Notes under the pieces: generated by a model | What the model was told of the DNA's origin: nothing | Database searches by the model: none | Seen by the model: the letters and a program-made list of their open reading frames with translations, nothing else | Part shown: positions 47,928 through 57,996 of the stretch, one piece after another | Position numbering within the stretch: position 1 is the first letter of the stretch | How the letters are laid out: every line of letters starts with the position of its first letter | Assembly: GCF_027107535.1 (NCBI RefSeq) | Contig: NZ_CP114283.1 | Span: 744,001-808,000, forward strand | Direction of reading: 5' to 3' | Source: Streptomyces aurantiacus | GTDB taxonomy: Bacteria; Actinomycetota; Actinomycetes; Streptomycetales; Streptomycetaceae | Length of the DNA stretch: 64,000 nt | Position numbers and translations under genes: made by a program

Positions 47928-49469
47928 GTGGTGGCGGGTTATCGGCCGACGGACTGGCATGTGCTGGACCTGGAGAGGGATCCGACACCGGGGGACCCGG
48001 TCCGGGTGAAGTCGTTGGCCAAGAGCCTGCACGACTTTGCCGATGACGTGCAGGATGCTCTGCGTCTGGTGAAGGGGATGGCGGAGGAGGATGCCGTCCT
48101 GAAGTGGGTGGGCAAGACCGCTGAGGTGTTCCAGGACGAGTTCTCCGGGGTTCCGAAGAATCTCAAGAAGCTGAAGAAGTCGTACGACCTGGCGGGGGAC
48201 GCGCTGGCGGCGTACTGGCCGGAGTTGGAGCGCGCCCAGGCCCTCGCCGACAAGGCCCTCGCCAAGGGGCGGGAGGCGCAGGCGGACCTCTCCTCCGCCA
48301 AGTCGCGTCTCTCGACGGCCGATTCGTGGGTCAGTCGGGCCAACAAAGAGGCGGACAAGTACAAGGACGATCCGACCGGTGGCAAGGACGTCGAGAAGCC
48401 GGACGAGTCCAAGGTCCGTGCCGCGACGCGGGACGCGCAGAGCGCCAAGGACGCGCACACGTCGGCCCAGTCGGATGTGACCTCCGCGCAGAGTGCGCTG
48501 GACGCGGCGAAGAAGATGGCCGCGGACGCCCGGAAGATGCGTGAGGACGCGGCCGGGGAGGCCAAGCGCAAGCTCGACGAGGCGTCCGACGCGGGCATTC
48601 AGAACCGTAAGTGGTATGACGAGGTCGGCGACTGGTTCGTCGACAACTGGGACACCATCGTCGCCGTCTGCAAGGTCGTCGTGGCCGTGCTCGGCATCAT
48701 CGCGCTGATCATCGGAGGGCCGATCCTCGGCGCGATCGTGCTGATCGCCGCGCTCATCGTCCTCGCGGACACCCTCAACAAATACATGAAGGGGCAAGCC
48801 TCTCTATGGGAGGTGGCGTTCGCGGCCCTGGACTGCATACCCGGCATGAAGGGCCTCACCACCCTCGGCGGACTCGCCAAGGGCGCCAAGGTCCTCGGCA
48901 AGGGCGGGCTCAAGGGCATGGCCGAGGGCGTGCGCGGCATGAGCGGCGTCTTCAAGGGCGGAGCCCGCATGCCGGGTGGCCAGATCCCTTACCGGGCGCT
49001 GTCCCCGAAGGCCAGGCAGCTCACCCGGGCGCTGGAGAACGGGCACATACCGATCCGGCCCGGAGAGGTGAACGTTTCCCATCTCTCCGAACTCCAGAGC
49101 TTCCACGGGGTCGAGCACGCCATCATCCAGAATCCGGCGGGAGATCTGCGTCTCTTCCGAGGGACGGAGCGGACGAGTTCCATTCCACGGGACCTCAGGG
49201 GGCAGGATTACGATTTCATCGCCCACACGCACCCGGAAGACCGAATTCCTGGCCCGCCCAACCGAATAGAAGAGGCGCGGGGAATTCCCAACAGTATGTC
49301 GCGGGACCTGGAGTACAAGGCGTCGGATCATATGGAAGTGGTCGTCAGCAGGGACGGGAATCTGAGGTTCTTCGACGGTGCCGGAATCCGTGACCTGCCG
49401 CAGGGAACGTATCCTCAGGGTGGTCCGGTGAACCCATTGGGGTTCGTTGTTCCCGTGCGAATGAGATGA
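47928..49469 (+). CDS. Polymorphic toxin-like protein (WXG100-like N-terminus, membrane segment, C-terminal HTHP domain)
   Basis: The 513-residue protein begins with a T7SS-type helical region: VRVKSLAKSLHDFADDVQDA, a W at VLKWVGKTAEVFQDEF, and a long coiled coil (~90-225, Ala/Lys/Asp-rich). Next come a hydrophobic segment (~240-285, IVAVCKVVVAVLGIIALIIG and following) and a Gly/Lys linker. The C-terminal domain (~348-513) carries GVEHAIIQNPAGDLRLF, then DYDFIAHTHPEDRIPGPPN with His433/His435. The HTHP motif with an upstream Glu recalls JAB-type metalloenzymes, but the usual S..D is not cleanly present. The layout matches secreted polymorphic toxins, and a candidate immunity gene follows at once. 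Confidence 0.75.
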   Translation: MVAGYRPTDWHVLDLERDPTPGDPVRVKSLAKSLHDFADDVQDALRLVKGMAEEDAVLKWVGKTAEVFQDEFSGVPKNLKKLKKSYDLAGDALAAYWPELERAQALADKALAKGREAQADLSSAKSRLSTADSWVSRANKEADKYKDDPTGGKDVEKPDESKVRAATRDAQSAKDAHTSAQSDVTSAQSALDAAKKMAADARKMREDAAGEAKRKLDEASDAGIQNRKWYDEVGDWFVDNWDTIVAVCKVVVAVLGIIALIIGGPILGAIVLIAALIVLADTLNKYMKGQASLWEVAFAALDCIPGMKGLTTLGGLAKGAKVLGKGGLKGMAEGVRGMSGVFKGGARMPGGQIPYRALSPKARQLTRALENGHIPIRPGEVNVSHLSELQSFHGVEHAIIQNPAGDLRLFRGTERTSSIPRDLRGQDYDFIAHTHPEDRIPGPPNRIEEARGIPNSMSRDLEYKASDHMEVVVSRDGNLRFFDGAGIRDLPQGTYPQGGPVNPLGFVVPVRMR

Positions 49470-49519
49470 CCGATGTGCATACCATGGCATGAACCGCGCC
49501 GCGGAAAGGGAAAGCCGTA

Positions 49520-50239
49520 ATGAGCAATGAACACGCTTCGTGTGTCTTCTGCGGGGAATTCGTCCTGCACATCCCCGGGTGGGCCAGCAGTGTTCCTTCG
49601 TACCGCCTCATGCGGGCGACCTGGCAGGAGAACCACGCGTTCGTGGTCGGGTCGCTCCACTTCTCCTGCCTGCGTGCGTCGCCCGCCCGGTCGGAGTTCG
49701 CCGCCGAGTTCGCGCAGATCGCGACGGGGCACGGAAGGGAGATCACGTATCAGGCGGCCGGCGAGACCCAGACCCTGATCCAGCCCGGTCTCGGCTACGT
49801 CGAGCAGATCTTCCGGGGCGACGAATGCGCCATCCATCGCAGTGACACCCGGGACAGCTGGCTCGTGCAGGAGTATGCCGGGCCCTGGTACGTGCTGGAC
49901 CGGCCCCAGTTGGAGGACATCGCGCAGGGGAAGCAGCCTCGTCTCGACCCCGGTGTGGAGCGGATCGTGCTCCCGCGTGAGCCGATGGCGAACCTTGCCG
50001 ATGCCACGCTCTCCGAACTCCTGGACAGCCTCGGCGTCACGGACCGGTATCCGGGCCTCGCAGCGGGGGAGCCGGAGTACGAGTTCTGGAAGTACTTCGC
50101 CCCGAAGCGCGTACTGGAGTACGCGGTGATCGCGACCCCGCCCCTGCCGGTGGAGGCGGCCGCGTTCCTGCGTGCCTACGCCCCGGGCTGTCAGCCGATC
50201 GACTTCGACGCGCTCGAACGCGACGAGCCCCGGGGCTGA
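49520..50239 (+). CDS. Candidate immunity protein for the upstream toxin
   Basis: The 239-residue cytosolic protein has ASCVFCGEFVLHIPGW (Cys8, Cys11) and SLHFSCLRAS (His47, Cys50), a likely zinc-ribbon-like CxxC...HxxC site. The remainder is acidic, with WLVQEYAGPWYVLDRPQLED and EYEFWKYFAPKRVLEY. I do not recognise a named family. It starts 50 bp after the toxin-like gene on the same strand, preceded by GGAAAGGGAAA. That position and its acidic, non-secreted character support an immunity role. Confidence 0.65.
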   Translation: MSNEHASCVFCGEFVLHIPGWASSVPSYRLMRATWQENHAFVVGSLHFSCLRASPARSEFAAEFAQIATGHGREITYQAAGETQTLIQPGLGYVEQIFRGDECAIHRSDTRDSWLVQEYAGPWYVLDRPQLEDIAQGKQPRLDPGVERIVLPREPMANLADATLSELLDSLGVTDRYPGLAAGEPEYEFWKYFAPKRVLEYAVIATPPLPVEAAAFLRAYAPGCQPIDFDALERDEPRG

Positions 50240-50410
50240 GAAGCCGGACGACGAGGGCTGGCGGCAGGGCCCGCCGACCGCGAGTGACCGCGATCGTGTC
50301 GCGAGTGCAGGGCGGATGCGAGACCTGGCGGCGGGAGATCGCCTACGCGGTCAGCGAGCCTGGAAGGCCCTGCGTCGGCATCGCTGACGGGGCGGGTCTG
50401 CCCGGAGAGT

Positions 50411-50438
50411 TTGATCTACGTCCCCCCGGGGGTATCCT
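50411..50438 (+). promoter_or_regulatory. Candidate promoter of the S10 operon
   Basis: TTGATC (50411-50416) and TATCCT (50433-50438) are 16 bp apart, giving a leader of about 380 nt before rpsJ. The region 50240-50824 otherwise holds no gene I can support. It contains several GC-rich hairpins and the 25-bp block at 50736. Confidence 0.5.
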
Positions 50439-50735
50439 CTCCGGCTCGATTCGCCAGCCCCGTGCCCCGTATGGCAGACTGTCGGGGTTGCTCGGTTGAG
50501 TGCCGATGCTGCGCGCCTCCCGTCGGGAGGACCGGAAGCGAGTCCCACAGTACTCGTCGCTCCAACTGTCGTAAGGCAGCGCTGGGGCGGACGTACGGGA
50601 ATCTTCCGGGAAGTGTCAGCGGGGTGCCGGCCAGGCGCCCGGTGGGTGTTTCGCCCCCGGTCCTGCGGTCGTCTTTGGATGGGCCGCGTCCCTGGTAGGG
50701 AAATCCACTCGTGGATATCTCTGTCGGCGAGGGCG

Positions 50736-50760
50736 CGACACACCCGACCGCGTGGGTCGG
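50736..50760 (+). repeat. 25-bp block shared with the rpsL leader (copy 2)
   Basis: It is identical over 25 bases to 38616-38640 and contains the CCGACC-GCGTG-GGTCGG hairpin. It lies 64 bases before the rpsJ start. Confidence 0.9.
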
Positions 50761-50824
50761 AGGCAGGGGACGTGAACCCCCGGGTTGCAGAGCGTTAGAC
50801 GAGACAAAGGACTACTGAGTAGCC

Positions 50825-51133
50825 ATGGCGGGACAGAAGATCCGCATCCGGCTCAAGGCCTACGACCACGAGGTCATCGACAGCTCGGCGAAGAAGATCG
50901 TCGAGACGGTGACGCGCACTGGTGCGTCGGTCGCGGGCCCGGTGCCGCTGCCCACTGAGAAGAACGTGTACTGCGTCATCAAGTCGCCGCACAAGTACAA
51001 GGACTCGCGCGAGCACTTCGAGATGCGCACGCACAAGCGCCTGATCGACATTCTCGACCCGACCCCCAAGACCGTTGACTCCCTGATGCGACTCGACCTC
51101 CCGGCCGGTGTCGACATCGAGATCAAGCTCTAA
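50825..51133 (+). CDS. rpsJ: 30S ribosomal protein S10 (uS10)
   Basis: The 102-residue protein includes [20 protein letters not shown] and [21 protein letters not shown]10 sits in the 30S head and also takes part in NusB-dependent antitermination. It is the first gene of the S10 operon. AAAGGA lies rather far (14 nt) upstream of ATG 50825. Confidence 0.98.
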   Translation: MAGQKIRIRLKAYDHEVIDSSAKKIVETVTRTGASVAGPVPLPTEKNVYCVIKSPHKYKDSREHFEMRTHKRLIDILDPTPKTVDSLMRLDLPAGVDIEIKL

Positions 51134-51150
51134 GGGCCGGTGATCTGAGA

Positions 51151-51795
51151 ATGAGCAAGCAGATCAAGGGCATCCTGGGCGAGAAGCTCGGCATGACGCA
51201 GGTGTGGGACGAGAACAACCGTGTTGTTCCGGTCACCGTCGTCAAGGCCGGCCCGAACGTCGTCACCCAGGTGCGTACGAATGACTCGGACGGCTACGAG
51301 TCGGTCCAGATCGCTTTCGGCGAGATCGACCCGCGCAAGGTGAACAAGCCCCTCAAGGGTCACTTCGCCAAGGCCGACGTCACCCCCCGCCGCCACCTCG
51401 TCGAGATCCGTACCGCTGACGCCAGCGAGTACACCCTCGGCCAGGAGATCACCGCCGAGACCTTCGAGGCCGGCGTCAAGGTGGACGTGACCGGCAACAG
51501 CAAGGGCAAGGGCTTCGCCGGTGTCATGAAGCGTCACAACTTCAAGGGCCTCGGCGCCGGCCACGGTGTCCAGCGCAAGCACCGCTCCCCCGGCTCGATC
51601 GGTGGCTGTGCCACCCCCGGCCGTGTGTTCAAGGGCGTCCGCATGGCGGGCCGCATGGGCAACGAGCGGGTCACCACCCAGAACCTGACCGTCCACGCCG
51701 TTGACGCGGAGAAGGGTCTGCTGCTCATCAAGGGCGCGATTCCTGGTCCGAACGGCGGCCTCGTCCTGGTCCGCACCGCGGCCAAGGGGGCCTGA
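51151..51795 (+). CDS. rplC: 50S ribosomal protein L3 (uL3)
   Basis: The 214-residue protein starts [20 protein letters not shown] and has [20 protein letters not shown] and [20 protein letters not shown], with the extended loop that reaches the peptidyl-transferase centre. The gap after rpsJ is 17 bp. Confidence 0.98.
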   Translation: MSKQIKGILGEKLGMTQVWDENNRVVPVTVVKAGPNVVTQVRTNDSDGYESVQIAFGEIDPRKVNKPLKGHFAKADVTPRRHLVEIRTADASEYTLGQEITAETFEAGVKVDVTGNSKGKGFAGVMKRHNFKGLGAGHGVQRKHRSPGSIGGCATPGRVFKGVRMAGRMGNERVTTQNLTVHAVDAEKGLLLIKGAIPGPNGGLVLVRTAAKGA

Positions 51796-51802
51796 GGTAA
51801 CG

Positions 51803-52459
51803 ATGAGCACTGTTGACATCATTTCGCCGGCAGGCGACAAGACCGGGACGGTCGAGCTCCCCGCGGAGATCTTCGACGTCGAGAAGATCAGCATTCCGCT
51901 GCTTCACCAGGTCGTCGTCGCCCAGCTGGCCGCTGCCCGCCAGGGCACGCACAAGACCAAGACGCGCGCCGAGGTTCGTGGTGGCGGTAGGAAGCCCTAC
52001 CGTCAGAAGGGCACCGGCCGCGCCCGTCAGGGTTCGACCCGCGCACCCCAGTTCGCCGGTGGTGGCGTCGTGCACGGTCCCGTGCCGCGTGACTACTCGC
52101 AGCGGACCCCGAAGAAGATGAAGGCCGCGGCCCTGCGCCACGCCCTCACCGACCGGGCCCGCAACGCTCGCATCCACGTCGTCTCCGGCGTGATCGAGGG
52201 CGACAACCCCTCCACCAAGGCCGCCAAGAGCCTGCTCGGCAAGATCAGTGAGCGCAAGAACGTGCTCCTGGTCATCGAGCGCTCCGACGAGGCCGCGCTG
52301 CTTTCCGCGCGCAACCTGCCCCAGGTCCACATCCTGGAGCCGGGCCAGCTGAACACGTACGACGTTCTCGTCTCGGACGACGTGGTCTTCACCCAGGCCG
52401 CTTTCGAGTCCTTCGTGTCTGGCCCCCAGGCCGCTGACACCGAAGGGAGCGAAGCCTGA
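51803..52459 (+). CDS. rplD: 50S ribosomal protein L4 (uL4)
   Basis: The 218-residue protein has the tunnel-wall loop [20 protein letters not shown] and a C-terminal globular domain. In E. coli L4 represses the S10 operon; that control is not shown here. ATG 51803 begins 8 bases after rplC, and its stop overlaps the rplW start (TGATG). Confidence 0.97.
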   Translation: MSTVDIISPAGDKTGTVELPAEIFDVEKISIPLLHQVVVAQLAAARQGTHKTKTRAEVRGGGRKPYRQKGTGRARQGSTRAPQFAGGGVVHGPVPRDYSQRTPKKMKAAALRHALTDRARNARIHVVSGVIEGDNPSTKAAKSLLGKISERKNVLLVIERSDEAALLSARNLPQVHILEPGQLNTYDVLVSDDVVFTQAAFESFVSGPQAADTEGSEA

Positions 52460-52875
52460 TGGCTACGCGTCACCCGAGCATTGCCCCCAAGGCGGCCAAG
52501 GCCGCCAAGGCCGCGCGCATCGCCAAGGCGAAGCGCCACGAGGCCGAGGGCAAGAACACCGTCGAGACGCCGCTGAGCAAGAGCTTCACGGACCCCCGTG
52601 ACGTCCTCATCAAGCCGGTCGTCTCCGAGAAGAGCTACGCGCTGCTCGACGAGGGCAAGTACACCTTCGTCGTCGCGCCGGGCGCCAACAAGACCCAGAT
52701 CAAGCAGGCCGTCCAGGCGGTCTTCTCGGTCAAGGTCACCGGGGTCAACACGATCAACCGCCAGGGAAAGCGCAAGCGGACCAAGAGCGGTTTCGGCAAG
52801 CGTGCTGACACCAAGCGCGCCATCGTGACCCTCGCTGAGGGCGACCGTATCGACATCTTCGGCCAGGCCTCCTAA
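52459..52875 (+). CDS. rplW: 50S ribosomal protein L23 (uL23)
   Basis: The 138-residue protein is longer than the ~100-residue norm because of an Ala/Lys-rich N-terminal extension ([20 protein letters not shown]...). The core is [20 protein letters not shown] and [21 protein letters not shown]23 lies at the exit tunnel and docks trigger factor and SRP. It overlaps rplD by 1 nt. Confidence 0.97.
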   Translation: MATRHPSIAPKAAKAAKAARIAKAKRHEAEGKNTVETPLSKSFTDPRDVLIKPVVSEKSYALLDEGKYTFVVAPGANKTQIKQAVQAVFSVKVTGVNTINRQGKRKRTKSGFGKRADTKRAIVTLAEGDRIDIFGQAS

Positions 52876-52914
52876 CGGAGCGCCCTGGTCCGAATATCGG
52901 ACGAGGACTGAGAA

Positions 52915-53751
52915 ATGGGAATCCGCAAGTACAAGCCGACTACGCCGGGCCGTCGTGGCTCCAGCGTCGCCGACTTCGTCGAGGTCACGCGGTCCACGCC
53001 GGAGAAGTCGCTGGTTCGCCCGCTGCACAGCAAGGGCGGCCGTAACAATTCCGGTCGTGTGACCGTTCGCCACCAGGGTGGTGGACACAAGCGCGCCTAC
53101 CGTGTCATCGACTTCCGTCGTCATGACAAGGACGGCGTGCCGGCGAAGGTCGCGCACATCGAGTACGACCCCAACCGCACCGCGCGCATCGCGCTGCTGC
53201 ACTACGTGGACGGCGAGAAGCGCTACATCCTCGCCCCCCGCAACCTGTCGCAGGGCGACCGCGTCGAGAACGGTCCCGGGGCCGACATCAAGCCGGGCAA
53301 CAACCTGGCGCTCCGCAACATCCCGGTCGGTACCACGATCCACGCGATCGAGCTCCGTCCCGGTGGCGGCGCCAAGTTCGCCCGCTCCGCCGGTGCCTCC
53401 GTACAGCTGCTCGCGAAGGAGGGCCAGATGGCCCACCTCCGTATGCCGTCCGGTGAGATCCGCCTGGTCGACGTGCGCTGCCGCGCCACCGTCGGTGAGG
53501 TCGGCAACGCCGAGCAGAGCAACATCAACTGGGGCAAGGCCGGCCGCAAGCGCTGGCTGGGCGTCCGCCCGACCGTCCGCGGTGTGGCGATGAACCCGGT
53601 TGACCACCCGCACGGTGGTGGTGAAGGCAAGACCTCCGGTGGACGTCACCCGGTCTCGCCGTGGGGTCAGAAGGAGGGTCGTACTCGTTCGCCGAAGAAG
53701 GCTTCGAACAAGTACATCGTCCGCCGCCGCAAGACGAACAAGAAGCGCTAG
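52915..53751 (+). CDS. rplB: 50S ribosomal protein L2 (uL2)
   Basis: The 278-residue protein starts [20 protein letters not shown]. It contains the L2 signature [18 protein letters not shown] with the conserved His near the peptidyl-transferase centre, and a basic C-terminus. The gap after rplW is 39 bp. Confidence 0.98.
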   Translation: MGIRKYKPTTPGRRGSSVADFVEVTRSTPEKSLVRPLHSKGGRNNSGRVTVRHQGGGHKRAYRVIDFRRHDKDGVPAKVAHIEYDPNRTARIALLHYVDGEKRYILAPRNLSQGDRVENGPGADIKPGNNLALRNIPVGTTIHAIELRPGGGAKFARSAGASVQLLAKEGQMAHLRMPSGEIRLVDVRCRATVGEVGNAEQSNINWGKAGRKRWLGVRPTVRGVAMNPVDHPHGGGEGKTSGGRHPVSPWGQKEGRTRSPKKASNKYIVRRRKTNKKR

Positions 53752-53763
53752 GAGCGGGTTTAG

Positions 53764-54045
53764 ATGCCGCGCAGTCTCAAGAAGGGGCCCTTCGTCGACG
53801 ACCACCTCATCAAGAAGGTGGACGTACAGAACGAAGCCGGTTCCAAGAACGTCATCAAGACCTGGTCCCGTCGCTCGATGATCATCCCGGCCATGCTCGG
53901 CCACACGATCGCGGTGCACAACGGCAAGACCCACATTCCGGTGTTTGTCACCGAGTCGATGGTCGGCCACAAGCTCGGCGAGTTCTCGCCGACGCGCACC
54001 TTCCGGGGTCACGTCAAGGACGACCGGAAGTCGAAGCGCCGCTAA
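53764..54045 (+). CDS. rpsS: 30S ribosomal protein S19 (uS19)
   Basis: The 93-residue protein starts [40 protein letters not shown] and [17 protein letters not shown] are the S19 consensus. It binds 16S rRNA in the head near the A-site tRNA. Confidence 0.98.
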   Translation: MPRSLKKGPFVDDHLIKKVDVQNEAGSKNVIKTWSRRSMIIPAMLGHTIAVHNGKTHIPVFVTESMVGHKLGEFSPTRTFRGHVKDDRKSKRR

Positions 54046-54086
54046 CGCGGGGTGGAATGACCATGACAGACACTGGAAGGACAACC

Positions 54087-54434
54087 ATGGAAGCCAGGGC
54101 CCAGGCGCGGTACATCCGCGTTACGCCCATGAAGGCCCGCCGAGTGGTGGACCTTATCCGTGGCATGGATGCCACGGAGGCTCAGGCGGTCCTGCGTTTC
54201 GCCCCGCAGGCCGCGAGCGTGCCGGTGGGCAAGGTGCTTGACAGCGCCATTGCCAACGCCGCACACAACTACGACCACACCGACGCCGACAGCCTCGTCA
54301 TCTCCGAGGCGTACGTCGACGAGGGTCCGACCCTGAAGCGGTTCCGTCCGCGCGCCCAGGGCCGCGCCTACCGGATCCGCAAGCGGACCAGCCACATCAC
54401 CGTGGTCGTCAGCAGCAAGGAAGGAACCCGGTAA
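54087..54434 (+). CDS. rplV: 50S ribosomal protein L22 (uL22)
   Basis: The 115-residue protein has [40 protein letters not shown] and [20 protein letters not shown], with the tunnel-lining loop. ATG 54087 is chosen because GGAAGG lies 6 bases upstream; ATG 54057 would add ten poorly conserved residues. The stop overlaps the rpsC start (TAATG). Confidence 0.95.
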   Translation: MEARAQARYIRVTPMKARRVVDLIRGMDATEAQAVLRFAPQAASVPVGKVLDSAIANAAHNYDHTDADSLVISEAYVDEGPTLKRFRPRAQGRAYRIRKRTSHITVVVSSKEGTR

Positions 54435-55285
54435 TGGGCCAGAAGGTTAACCCGCATGGGTTCCGGCTCGGCATCACCACGGACTTCAAGTCCCGGTGGT
54501 ACGCCGACAAGCTGTACAAGGACTACGTCAAGGAAGACGTCGCCATCCGTCGGATGATGACGTCCGGCATGGAGCGCGCCGGCATCTCGAAGGTTGAGAT
54601 CGAGCGCACCCGTGACCGCGTGCGGGTGGACATCCACACCGCGCGTCCCGGCATCGTCATCGGCCGCCGTGGCGCCGAGGCCGACCGCATCCGCGGTGAC
54701 CTCGAGAAGCTCACGGGCAAGCAGGTCCAGCTGAACATCCTCGAGGTCAAGAGCCCCGAGACCGACGCTCAGCTGGTTGCCCAGGCCGTTGCCGAGCAGC
54801 TGTCCTCCCGCGTCTCCTTCCGTCGTGCCATGCGCAAGAGCATGCAGGGCACGATGAAGGCCGGCGCCAAGGGCATCAAGATCCAGTGCGGTGGCCGTCT
54901 CGGCGGCGCCGAGATGTCCCGCTCGGAGTTCTACCGCGAGGGCCGTGTGCCCCTGCACACGCTCCGCGCGAACGTGGACTACGGCTTCTTCGAGGCCAAG
55001 ACGACCTTCGGCCGTATCGGCGTGAAGGTCTGGATCTACAAGGGCGACGTCAAGAACATCGCCGAGGTCCGCGCCGAGAACGCTGCGGCCCGCGCGGGTA
55101 ACCGCCCGGCCCGTGGCGGTGCCGGTGGCGGCGCCGACCGCCCTGCCCGTGGTGGTCGTGGTGGCGAGCGTGGCGGCCGCGGCCGCAAGCCGCAGCAGCA
55201 GTCCGCGCCGGCTGCCGAGGCCCCCAAGGCCGAGGCTCCCGCCGCCGCTGCCGCTCCGGCTGAGAGCACCGGAACGGAGGCCTGA
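54434..55285 (+). CDS. rpsC: 30S ribosomal protein S3 (uS3)
   Basis: The 283-residue protein starts [23 protein letters not shown] domain with [20 protein letters not shown] precedes a C-terminal domain with [20 protein letters not shown]. The last ~65 residues are a Gly/Arg-rich then Ala/Pro/Glu-rich tail, characteristic of actinobacteria and absent in E. coli. It lies at the mRNA entry site. Confidence 0.98.
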   Translation: MGQKVNPHGFRLGITTDFKSRWYADKLYKDYVKEDVAIRRMMTSGMERAGISKVEIERTRDRVRVDIHTARPGIVIGRRGAEADRIRGDLEKLTGKQVQLNILEVKSPETDAQLVAQAVAEQLSSRVSFRRAMRKSMQGTMKAGAKGIKIQCGGRLGGAEMSRSEFYREGRVPLHTLRANVDYGFFEAKTTFGRIGVKVWIYKGDVKNIAEVRAENAAARAGNRPARGGAGGGADRPARGGRGGERGGRGRKPQQQSAPAAEAPKAEAPAAAAAPAESTGTEA

Positions 55286-55290
55286 CCGAC

Positions 55291-55710
55291 ATGCTGATCC
55301 CTCGTAGGGTCAAGCACCGCAAGCAGCACCACCCGAAGCGCCGTGGTCAGGCCAAGGGCGGTACGCAGGTTTCGTTCGGCGAGTACGGCATTCAGGCCCT
55401 CACGCCGGCATACGTGACGAACCGCCAGATCGAGGCGGCTCGTATCGCGATGACCCGTCACATCAAGCGTGGCGGCAAGGTCTGGATCAACATCTACCCG
55501 GACCGCCCGCTGACCAAGAAGCCCGCCGAGACCCGCATGGGTTCCGGTAAGGGTTCCCCCGAGTGGTGGGTCGCGAACGTGCACCCCGGCCGGGTCATGT
55601 TCGAGCTGTCCTACCCCAACGAGAAGATCGCCCGTGAGGCCCTTACTCGCGCAGCCCACAAGCTGCCGATGAAGTGCCGGATCGTCAAGCGCGAGGCAGG
55701 TGAAGCGTGA
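55291..55710 (+). CDS. rplP: 50S ribosomal protein L16 (uL16)
   Basis: The 139-residue protein starts [40 protein letters not shown] and [20 protein letters not shown] are the L16 signature near the A-site tRNA elbow. Its stop overlaps the rpmC start (TGATG). Confidence 0.98.
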   Translation: MLIPRRVKHRKQHHPKRRGQAKGGTQVSFGEYGIQALTPAYVTNRQIEAARIAMTRHIKRGGKVWINIYPDRPLTKKPAETRMGSGKGSPEWWVANVHPGRVMFELSYPNEKIAREALTRAAHKLPMKCRIVKREAGEA

Positions 55711-55934
55711 TGTCGGCCGGTACCAAGGCGTCCGAGCTGCGCGAACTGGGTGACGAGGAGCTTCTCGCGAAGCTCCGCGAAGCCAAGGAAGAGCTGTTCA
55801 ACCTCCGCTTCCAGGCGGCGACCGGTCAGCTCGAGAACCACGGGCGGCTCAAGGCCGTCCGCAAGGACATCGCGCGGATCTACACCCTGATGCGTGAGCG
55901 CGAGCTGGGCATCGAGACGGTGGAGAGCGCCTGA
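55710..55934 (+). CDS. rpmC: 50S ribosomal protein L29 (uL29)
   Basis: The 74-residue helical hairpin has [20 protein letters not shown] and [23 protein letters not shown] 55710 gives the usual Streptomyces length; GTG 55707 is one codon longer. It overlaps both neighbours by 1 nt. Confidence 0.97.
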   Translation: MSAGTKASELRELGDEELLAKLREAKEELFNLRFQAATGQLENHGRLKAVRKDIARIYTLMRERELGIETVESA

Positions 55935-56221
55935 TGAGCGAGAGCAACGTGACTGAAGAGACCAAGACGAGCCGCGGTTTCCGCAAGACCCGTGAGGGTC
56001 TGGTCGTCAGCGACAAGATGGACAAGACCGTCGTCGTCGCTGTCGAGGACCGCGTCAAGCACGCGCTGTACGGCAAGGTCATCCGCCGTACGAACAAGCT
56101 CAAGGCCCACGACGAGCAGAACGCCGCAGGCGTCGGCGACCGAGTCATCATCATGGAGACTCGGCCGCTGTCCGCGACGAAGCGCTGGCGCATCGTCGAG
56201 ATCCTCGAGAAGGCCAAGTAA
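55934..56221 (+). CDS. rpsQ: 30S ribosomal protein S17 (uS17)
   Basis: The 95-residue OB-fold protein contains [20 protein letters not shown] and [20 protein letters not shown], the S17 signature. It has a short acidic N-terminal extension. The following 103 bp to rplN include a CCTGAGGG-CATT-CCCTCAGG hairpin (56226-56245) that may attenuate or process the transcript. Confidence 0.98.
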   Translation: MSESNVTEETKTSRGFRKTREGLVVSDKMDKTVVVAVEDRVKHALYGKVIRRTNKLKAHDEQNAAGVGDRVIIMETRPLSATKRWRIVEILEKAK

Positions 56222-56324
56222 TTACCTGAGGGCATTCCCTCAGGTTGGTTCCGCCAGGCTCGGGGCGGGGTCGCCGTAACAAGCGGCCCCGTCCCGGGAA
56301 CCGGCAGACAATCAGGAGATAGAC

Positions 56325-56693
56325 GTGATCCAGCAGGAGTCGCGACTGCGTGTCGCCGACAACACTGGTGCGAAGGAAATCCTTTGCATCCGTGTGCTCG
56401 GTGGCTCCGGTCGCCGCTACGCGGGCATCGGTGACGTCATCGTCGCCACCGTCAAGGACGCGATCCCCGGCGGCAACGTGAAGAAGGGTGACGTCATCAA
56501 GGCGGTCATCGTTCGCACCGTCAAGGAGCGCCGCCGTCCGGACGGCTCGTACATCCGCTTCGACGAGAACGCCGCCGTCATTCTGAAGAACGACGGCGAC
56601 CCTCGCGGCACCCGTATCTTCGGCCCCGTCGGCCGTGAGCTGCGCGAGAAGAAGTTCATGAAGATCATCTCGCTCGCGCCGGAGGTGCTGTAA
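56325..56693 (+). CDS. rplN: 50S ribosomal protein L14 (uL14)
   Basis: The 122-residue protein starts [40 protein letters not shown] and [20 protein letters not shown] are the L14 consensus. It is the first gene of the spc-operon part. The GTG start follows AGGAGATAGAC. Confidence 0.98.
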   Translation: MIQQESRLRVADNTGAKEILCIRVLGGSGRRYAGIGDVIVATVKDAIPGGNVKKGDVIKAVIVRTVKERRRPDGSYIRFDENAAVILKNDGDPRGTRIFGPVGRELREKKFMKIISLAPEVL

Positions 56694-56695
56694 GC

Positions 56696-57019
56696 ATGAA
56701 GATCAAGAAGGGCGACCTGGTCCAGGTCATCACCGGCAAGGACAAGGGCAAGCAGGGCAAGGTCATTGCCGCTTACCCGCGCGACGAGCGCGTCCTGGTC
56801 GAGGGTGTCAACCGGGTCAAGAAGCACACGAAGGCCGGTCCCACCGCTCGCGGTTCGCAGGCCGGCGGCATCGTCACGACCGAGGCGCCCGTCCACGTCT
56901 CCAACGTCCAGCTGGTCGTTGAGAAGGACGGCAACAAGGTCGTCACGCGCGTCGGTTTCCGCTTCGACGACGAGGGCAACAAGATCCGCGTTGCCAAGCG
57001 GACGGGTGAGGACATCTGA
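56696..57019 (+). CDS. rplX: 50S ribosomal protein L24 (uL24)
   Basis: The 107-residue protein has the KOW motif [20 protein letters not shown] and [18 protein letters not shown]. It is an assembly initiator that binds 23S rRNA domain I. Only 2 bp separate it from rplN, and it overlaps rplE by 1 nt. Confidence 0.98.
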   Translation: MKIKKGDLVQVITGKDKGKQGKVIAAYPRDERVLVEGVNRVKKHTKAGPTARGSQAGGIVTTEAPVHVSNVQLVVEKDGNKVVTRVGFRFDDEGNKIRVAKRTGEDI

Positions 57020-57576
57020 TGGCTACCACCACCATTCCGCGTCTCAAGACGAAGTACCGCGAGGAGATCGCGGGCAAGCTGCAGGAAGAGTTCTCGTACG
57101 AGAACGTCATGCAGACCCCGGGTCTCGTCAAGATCGTGGTCAACATGGGTGTGGGCGACGCCGCCCGCGACTCCAAGTTGATCGATGGCGCCATCCGCGA
57201 CCTCACCACGATCACCGGTCAGAAGCCGGCCGTCACCAAGGCCCGCAAGTCCATCGCGCAGTTCAAGCTGCGTGAGGGACAGCCGATCGGCTGCCACGTC
57301 ACACTTCGTGGCGACCGCATGTGGGAGTTCCTGGACCGCACCCTGTCGCTGGCGCTTCCGCGCATCCGCGACTTCCGTGGTCTGTCTCCCAAGCAGTTCG
57401 ACGGTCGTGGCAACTACACCTTCGGTCTCACCGAGCAGGTCATGTTCCACGAGATCGACCAGGACAAGATCGACCGCGTCCGGGGTATGGACATCACCGT
57501 GGTCACCACGGCGACCAACGACGCCGAAGGCCGTGCCCTTCTCCGTCACCTCGGCTTCCCCTTCAAGGAGGCGTAA
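57019..57576 (+). CDS. rplE: 50S ribosomal protein L5 (uL5)
   Basis: The 185-residue protein contains [20 protein letters not shown] and [20 protein letters not shown], the L5 consensus. It binds 5S rRNA and contacts S13 in the inter-subunit bridge. It overlaps rplX by 1 nt. Confidence 0.98.
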   Translation: MATTTIPRLKTKYREEIAGKLQEEFSYENVMQTPGLVKIVVNMGVGDAARDSKLIDGAIRDLTTITGQKPAVTKARKSIAQFKLREGQPIGCHVTLRGDRMWEFLDRTLSLALPRIRDFRGLSPKQFDGRGNYTFGLTEQVMFHEIDQDKIDRVRGMDITVVTTATNDAEGRALLRHLGFPFKEA

Positions 57577-57581
57577 GCGAG

Positions 57582-57767
57582 ATGGCGAAGAAGGCTCTGA
57601 TTGCCAAGGCTGCTCGTAAGCCCAAGTTCGGTGTGCGTGGCTACACCCGCTGCCAGCGCTGCGGCCGCCCGCACTCCGTGTACCGCAAGTTCGGCCTCTG
57701 CCGCGTGTGCCTTCGTGAGATGGCTCACCGTGGAGAGCTGCCGGGCGTGACCAAGAGCTCCTGGTAG
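57582..57767 (+). CDS. rpsN: 30S ribosomal protein S14, zinc-binding type (uS14)
   Basis: The 61-residue short S14 has four Cys as CQRC and CRVC, the zinc-ribbon (type Z) form. A longer Cys-free paralogue often exists elsewhere in Streptomyces under Zur control. It starts [20 protein letters not shown], 5 bp after rplE. Confidence 0.98.
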   Translation: MAKKALIAKAARKPKFGVRGYTRCQRCGRPHSVYRKFGLCRVCLREMAHRGELPGVTKSSW

Positions 57768-57820
57768 TCCAGTACTTCTGGACTCCAGAGGCTCTCGGTA
57801 AGCAATGGGTTCGGTCGGAT

Positions 57821-57857
57821 GCCCACCCCTCCATGGCTTAGGCTAGGAGGGTTGGGC
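57821..57857 (+). terminator. Hairpin in the rpsN-rpsH gap
   Basis: GCCCA(C)CCCTCC (57821-57832) pairs with GGAGGG(T)TGGGC (57846-57857) with one mismatch and a 13-nt loop. A second small hairpin, GTGGGC-ACA-GCCCAC, follows at 57869-57883. The 229-bp gap is unusually long for the spc operon and holds no gene. The hairpins may be attenuators or processing sites. Confidence 0.6.
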
Positions 57858-57996
57858 GTCTGACCGCCCGTGGGCACAGCCCACTAGTTAACGCTTACTA
57901 CGCCGTAGGTCCCCGCACCGCACCCGTCCCGCCACTGAGTGGGGAGAGGGATGGCGCATACAGGAAACCCCGGCGAGAGAGGCCGAAGGCCAATTC

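Noticed and set aside
50284..50499. A 71-codon frame in the rpsJ upstream region
   Set aside because: It overlaps the candidate promoter, has no RBS, and shows no protein-like pattern beyond chance.
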